From: Pedobacter sp.
GTDB lineage: Bacteria; Bacteroidota; Bacteroidia; Sphingobacteriales; Sphingobacteriaceae
Length of the DNA stretch: 7,407 nucleotides
Assembly: GCA_004295885.1 (NCBI GenBank)
Contig: SEDG01000352.1
Coordinates: 1-7,407 of the forward strand
Reading direction: 5' to 3'
Made by a program: the position numbers and the translations under genes. This document shows, one piece after another, positions 4,607 to 7,407 of the stretch (position 1 is its first letter; each line of letters begins with the position of its first letter). The notes under the pieces are model-generated. The model saw only the letters and a list, made by a program, of their open reading frames with translations. It did not search any database and was not told the DNA's origin.

Positions 4607-6485
4607 GGATATTCAAAACTGGGGAATGAATATTACCCGTAAACGTACAGGGACCAATCGGCAGACATTTTGGAATTTTGTTGACCCAAAGGTTGACGGT
4701 TTCGTAAATCAAAGTGGCGTTTTAGAAGGCTTTAAAAGTATTAAGGCGCCATTGCGTTTATCCTTTTCGCCTTATGTTTCTACCTTAATTAGCCATTATC
4801 CTTATAACACCCCTGGTGTAAAAAATACGCAGGCAACTATAAATGGGGGTATGGATGTAAAATATGGTATCAACCAAAGTTTCACTTTAGATATGACTTT
4901 AATTCCTGATTTTGGGCAGGTACAAAGTGATTATAGGGTTTTAAATTTGACTCCCTTTGAAGTGAAGTTTAATGAAAATCGTCAGTTTTTTACAGAGGGC
5001 ACAGAGCTATTTAATAAAGGAGATTTATTTTATTCCAAAAGAATTGGGTCAATACCATCTTACTTCGATAAAAGCGGGTTAAAGTCTACAGACAAGGTTA
5101 TTAAAGACCCTCAAGAAGGAAAAGTACTAAACGCAACAAAAATTTCTGGGCGTACGGCTAAAGGTTTAGGTATTGGGATCTTTAATGCCATCACCAACAA
5201 AATGTACACAGAAGTTGAAGATGCAGCAGGAAACAGGAGTAAGTTTGAAAGTCAGCCTTTAACCAATTACAACATTTTTGTTTTAGACCAAACCTTAAAA
5301 AATAACAGCTCAGTTAGTGTAATTAACACCAATGTTTTAAGGCAAGGAAGTGCTTATGACGCAAATGTGAGTGCGGCTTTATTCAACTTCAACGATAAAA
5401 AGAATGCTTATTTTGTTGATGGAGCAGGTAAAATGAGTTATCTTACTTCAGACCCGATTAAAGAAAACCGTAACGGTTATAGTTATCAATTTCAGTTAGG
5501 AAAGAAAAGCGGAACTTTTACCTTTAACTACGAACAAGAGTTTGCCGACACCAAATTTGATCCATCAGATATGGGTTTTTATACCAACAACAACTTTTTC
5601 GACCAATCTATAAATGTCGCTTACAATAAGTATAAACCTGGCAAATGGTATAACTCAATTCAAGCTTGGACAGAAATAGAGTATTCAAGGAGATTTAAGC
5701 CTGGCGATTTCCAAAGCTTTGGAATTTTTCCTGGGATGTATATTCAGTTCAAAAACCAATGGTCTGCAGAGTTGAATGGAAATTGGTTGGCCGAGTCTAA
5801 TGATTTTTACGAATCTAGAAACGGACAGGTTTACAAAGCACCAGAAAGTTATCGATTGGCTATTTATGTTAATCCAAATAGAGCGAAAGCTTACAATTTT
5901 GGAGGAAACATTGTTAGAATTAAAAAGGCAATGTTTGATGGTGTTAGCTACAATTATTACTTTTTCCAAAACTATAGGGTTAGCGATAAACTGGCTTTTG
6001 GTTTAGACTTAAGTTACAACCCGAGTTACAACTTCGTAAACTGGGTTGGCTTTAATGGGGCTCAATCGGTGTTCTCTAGATACAATAGAAACACTGTTGA
6101 AAACACAATGGATGCTAAATACAGCTTTAGCAATAAAATGGGAATTCGTTTAGGTGTTAGACATTATTGGTCAGATAGAAGGAACAAAGAGTTTTTTGCC
6201 TTAAACAATGCTGGCGGATTGAATGCTTACACTGGTCCAGCTTTACAAAATGTAGATAGAAATTACAATGTTTTCAATATTGATTTAGCGTATTCTTGGG
6301 TTTTTTCTCCAGGTAGCGAGCTAAGTATTACCTACAAGGATGCAGCAGAAACAAACGATAAATTCTTAACCAAACGTTACGGCAGAAACTTTGATAATAT
6401 CCTTTCTAGCCCGCAAAATAATAGTTTATCCATCAAGATATTATATTACATCGATTATTTGAACTTGGTAAAGAAGAAAGGATAA
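4602..6485 (+). pseudogene. DUF5916 outer-membrane barrel protein, 3' part of a broken gene
   Basis: Recognisable family sequence begins at codon AGT 4602 (SKDIQNWGMNITRKR, end of the CBM9-like domain) and runs about 627 codons to the TAA at 6483-6485. Conserved DUF5916 stretches follow in the expected order: FWNFVDPKVDGFVNQSG, a SFSPYVSTLISHYPYNTPG block, GMDVKYGINQSFTLDMTLIP, DFGQVQSD, and the hallmark ENRQFFTEGTELF (about 4972-5010). After that comes a long set of alternating aromatic strands typical of an outer-membrane beta-barrel, ending SIKILYYIDYLNLVKKKG. Three in-frame ATGs lie upstream (4539, 4542, 4569), but the residues they add are an out-of-frame reading of the 5' part, have no signal peptide, and would not support export. 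Apart from the junction near 4602 I see no other gap. The family is often found in surface polysaccharide or unknown-substrate roles; its precise function is not known. Confidence 0.8.
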
Positions 6486-6508
6486 TTAGTTCATTGGTAA
6501 AAATGTCT

Positions 6509-6538
6509 CCCCGCAGATTTTGGAGATTGCGCAGATTT
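6509..6538 (-). repeat. CTGCG/GCGGG repeat, upstream copy flanking the GxxExxY gene
   Basis: CCCGCAGATTTTGGAGATTG followed by CGCAGATTT is the reverse complement form of the copies at 304-335 and 7065-7096. It contains two CGCAGATTT units 18 bp apart (6512 and 6530). The distal unit reads CAGATTTG, one base from the TAnnTTTG promoter element, so the repeat might also supply a weak promoter for the gene that follows. Confidence 0.55.
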
Positions 6539-6591
6539 GTTTTATATTCAATAAATCATCCACAGGTATTTAAATTTAATAATGCTGTGTT

Positions 6592-6969
6592 ATGGATGAA
6601 AATGATATTTCGTATCAAATTAGGGGAGCAATTTTTACAGTTTACAATGAGCTTGGACCTGGTTTACTAGAATCGGTTTATGAATTAGTTCTTGCTCACA
6701 TTTTGACAGAGAGAGGTTTAGATGTGAAGAAACAAGTATCCCTTCCAGTTTATTTTGATGGAATAAAACTTGATGGTGGCTATAGAATTGATTTATTAAT
6801 TAACGATTTAGTAATTGTAGAGATTAAATCCGTTGAGAGTGTAAAATCAATACATCACCTTCAGTTATTAACTTATTTAAAACTTTCTGGCTTAAGATTA
6901 GGACTGCTTGTTAATTTCAACAGTGTTAATATAGCCGACTCTATTTACAGAAAAGTAAATAAGCTTTGA
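6592..6969 (+). CDS. GxxExxY protein (PD-(D/E)XK nuclease-like, PF13366 type)
   Basis: A complete 125-residue protein of the GxxExxY family. The name motif is GLLESVY (residues 24-30), preceded by the usual IRGAIFTVYNELGPG. The restriction-endonuclease-like core is visible as D67 in YRIDLL and E77-I-K79 in VIVEIKS, the D...ExK set of PD-(D/E)XK enzymes. The C-terminal LTYLKLSGLRLGLLVNFN is also family-typical. Function is not established; the fold suggests a nuclease or a relative that has lost activity. An in-frame TAA at 6580-6582 lies only three codons before ATG 6592, which settles the start. CACAG (6561-6565) and CTGTG (6585-6589) form an inverted pair right before the ATG, and there is no clear ribosome binding site. 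The gene sits between two inverted copies of an intergenic repeat (6509-6538 and 7065-7096), which hints at a mobile or repeat-associated cassette. Confidence 0.92.
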   Translation: MDENDISYQIRGAIFTVYNELGPGLLESVYELVLAHILTERGLDVKKQVSLPVYFDGIKLDGGYRIDLLINDLVIVEIKSVESVKSIHHLQLLTYLKLSGLRLGLLVNFNSVNIADSIYRKVNKL

Positions 6970-7064
6970 TAGTTGTATTAGCCATAAAATAACTATTGTT
7001 GCCAGAATCTTTGTGAATGATACTTATTCTTCTTGAATACTTCTAATTTTGAATCCAAATTTTT

Positions 7065-7096
7065 ATATCTGCGTGATCAGCGATTTTCTGCGGGCC
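7065..7096 (+). repeat. CTGCG/GCGGG repeat, downstream copy flanking the GxxExxY gene
   Basis: ATATCTGCGTGATCAGCG followed by a CTGCGGG end matches 304-335 at 23 of 32 positions in the same orientation. It is inverted relative to 6509-6538. It lies in the tail-to-tail gap between the GxxExxY gene and the DUF3078 gene, 95 bases past the former's stop codon. No terminator-like T tract follows it. Confidence 0.55.
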
Positions 7097-7119
7097 AATC
7101 ATTTTAACAATGAACCAGT

Positions 7120-7407
7120 TTATCTAGGAAAAGCAAAAACCAATCCTAGCGCAAGAGTTTGTGAACCTTGTATTTTTAAATCAGTATCTCTGTCGTATAA
7201 ACCAACACCAGTTATAGAAACGTTCATAAAGCGATTAATTTTCGCAATTACGTTAATGTCTAATCTGTGGTCAATATGCCCAAAATTATCATAAGGGATA
7301 AACATATTGTATTTGGTTTTTAGCGTTACGTTTTGGAAAATTTCCTTCTCATAATTCATCACCACTTGAAACGCCAATTCATTTCTAATTTTTTTGCCTT
7401 TCTCTAC
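7120..7407 (-). CDS. DUF3078 outer-membrane protein, C-terminal fragment
   Basis: The frame enters from the right edge of the window and ends at TAA (7120-7122), giving 96 codons including the stop. It reads VEKGKKIRNELAFQVVMNYE at the edge and ends ALGLVFAFPR. Alternating hydrophobic and polar residues with many aromatics (LKTKYNMFIPYDN, DINVIAKINRFMNVSITG, TLALGLVFAF) indicate the last strands of a beta-barrel. The order and wording fit the C-terminus of DUF3078 proteins of Bacteroidota, which are predicted outer-membrane proteins of unknown function. The TTG at 7375-7377 is inside the gene and is not a start. The gene is convergent with the GxxExxY gene; the 150 bases between them hold one repeat copy and nothing coding. 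Confidence 0.75.
   Translation of the reverse strand, partial: VEKGKKIRNELAFQVVMNYEKEIFQNVTLKTKYNMFIPYDNFGHIDHRLDINVIAKINRFMNVSITGVGLYDRDTDLKIQGSQTLALGLVFAFPR

Noticed and set aside
6509..7096. An insertion sequence or integron cassette
   Set aside because: There is no transposase or integrase, the inverted repeats are imperfect and no target-site duplication is evident; I kept the repeats and the gene as separate features and the link as a hypothesis.
7049..7294. An 81-codon plus-strand open frame at the right end
   Set aside because: It lies antisense to the DUF3078 C-terminus and over the intergenic repeat; the minus-strand reading has clear barrel character.
1..7407. CRISPR arrays, tRNA or rRNA genes
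   Set aside because: No regularly spaced direct repeats with spacers, no cloverleaf-like sequence and no rRNA-like segment were seen.

Overview
The window looks like chromosome of an AT-rich Bacteroidota, most like a Sphingobacteriaceae member (Pedobacter/Mucilaginibacter type). The evidence is the character of the proteins (Ffh, a BlaI/M56 pair, a DUF5916 barrel, DUF3078, GxxExxY), promoters of the Bacteroidota form TAnnTTTG, and A-rich leaders with weak or no Shine-Dalgarno sequence. The genus is my inference.

Layout. 1-118 (minus) is the N-terminus of a YifB/ComM AAA ATPase. 119-484 is a non-coding stretch holding several repeats and the terminator of the gene behind it. 485-1642 (minus) is ffh, the SRP GTPase. 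1643-1988 is a divergent intergenic region with the ffh promoter, a REP-like hairpin, and a promoter overlaid by two tandem dyad operators. 1989-4140 (plus) is a BlaI-type repressor overlapping by 4 nt a BlaR1/MecR1-like M56 metallopeptidase, whose reading frame is broken near 3601-3622. 4301-6485 (plus) is a secreted CBM9-like/DUF5916 outer-membrane barrel protein, broken near 4602. 6592-6969 (plus) is a GxxExxY PD-(D/E)XK-like protein sitting between two inverted copies of a CTGCG/GCGGG repeat. 7120-7407 (minus) is the C-terminus of a DUF3078 outer-membrane protein.

How the genes work together. blaI and the M56 gene form one regulatory module: repressor and membrane protease sensor are translationally coupled behind a promoter with paired operators. 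The other genes look like independent transcription units. ffh and yifB are both on the minus strand but are separated by a good intrinsic terminator.

Main surprises. Three separate genes seem to lack an internal segment. Ffh is missing about 60 residues of its M domain in frame, including the SRP-RNA-binding motif. The M56 gene and the DUF5916 gene each switch frame at a point where family sequence also seems to be missing. Three such events in 7.4 kb, one in a normally essential gene, suggest an assembly or sample artefact, or an unusual deletion process. The second item of note is the GxxExxY gene flanked by inverted repeats, with a gene-less copy of the same repeat at 304-335. Comparisons with families are from memory; no database search was run.
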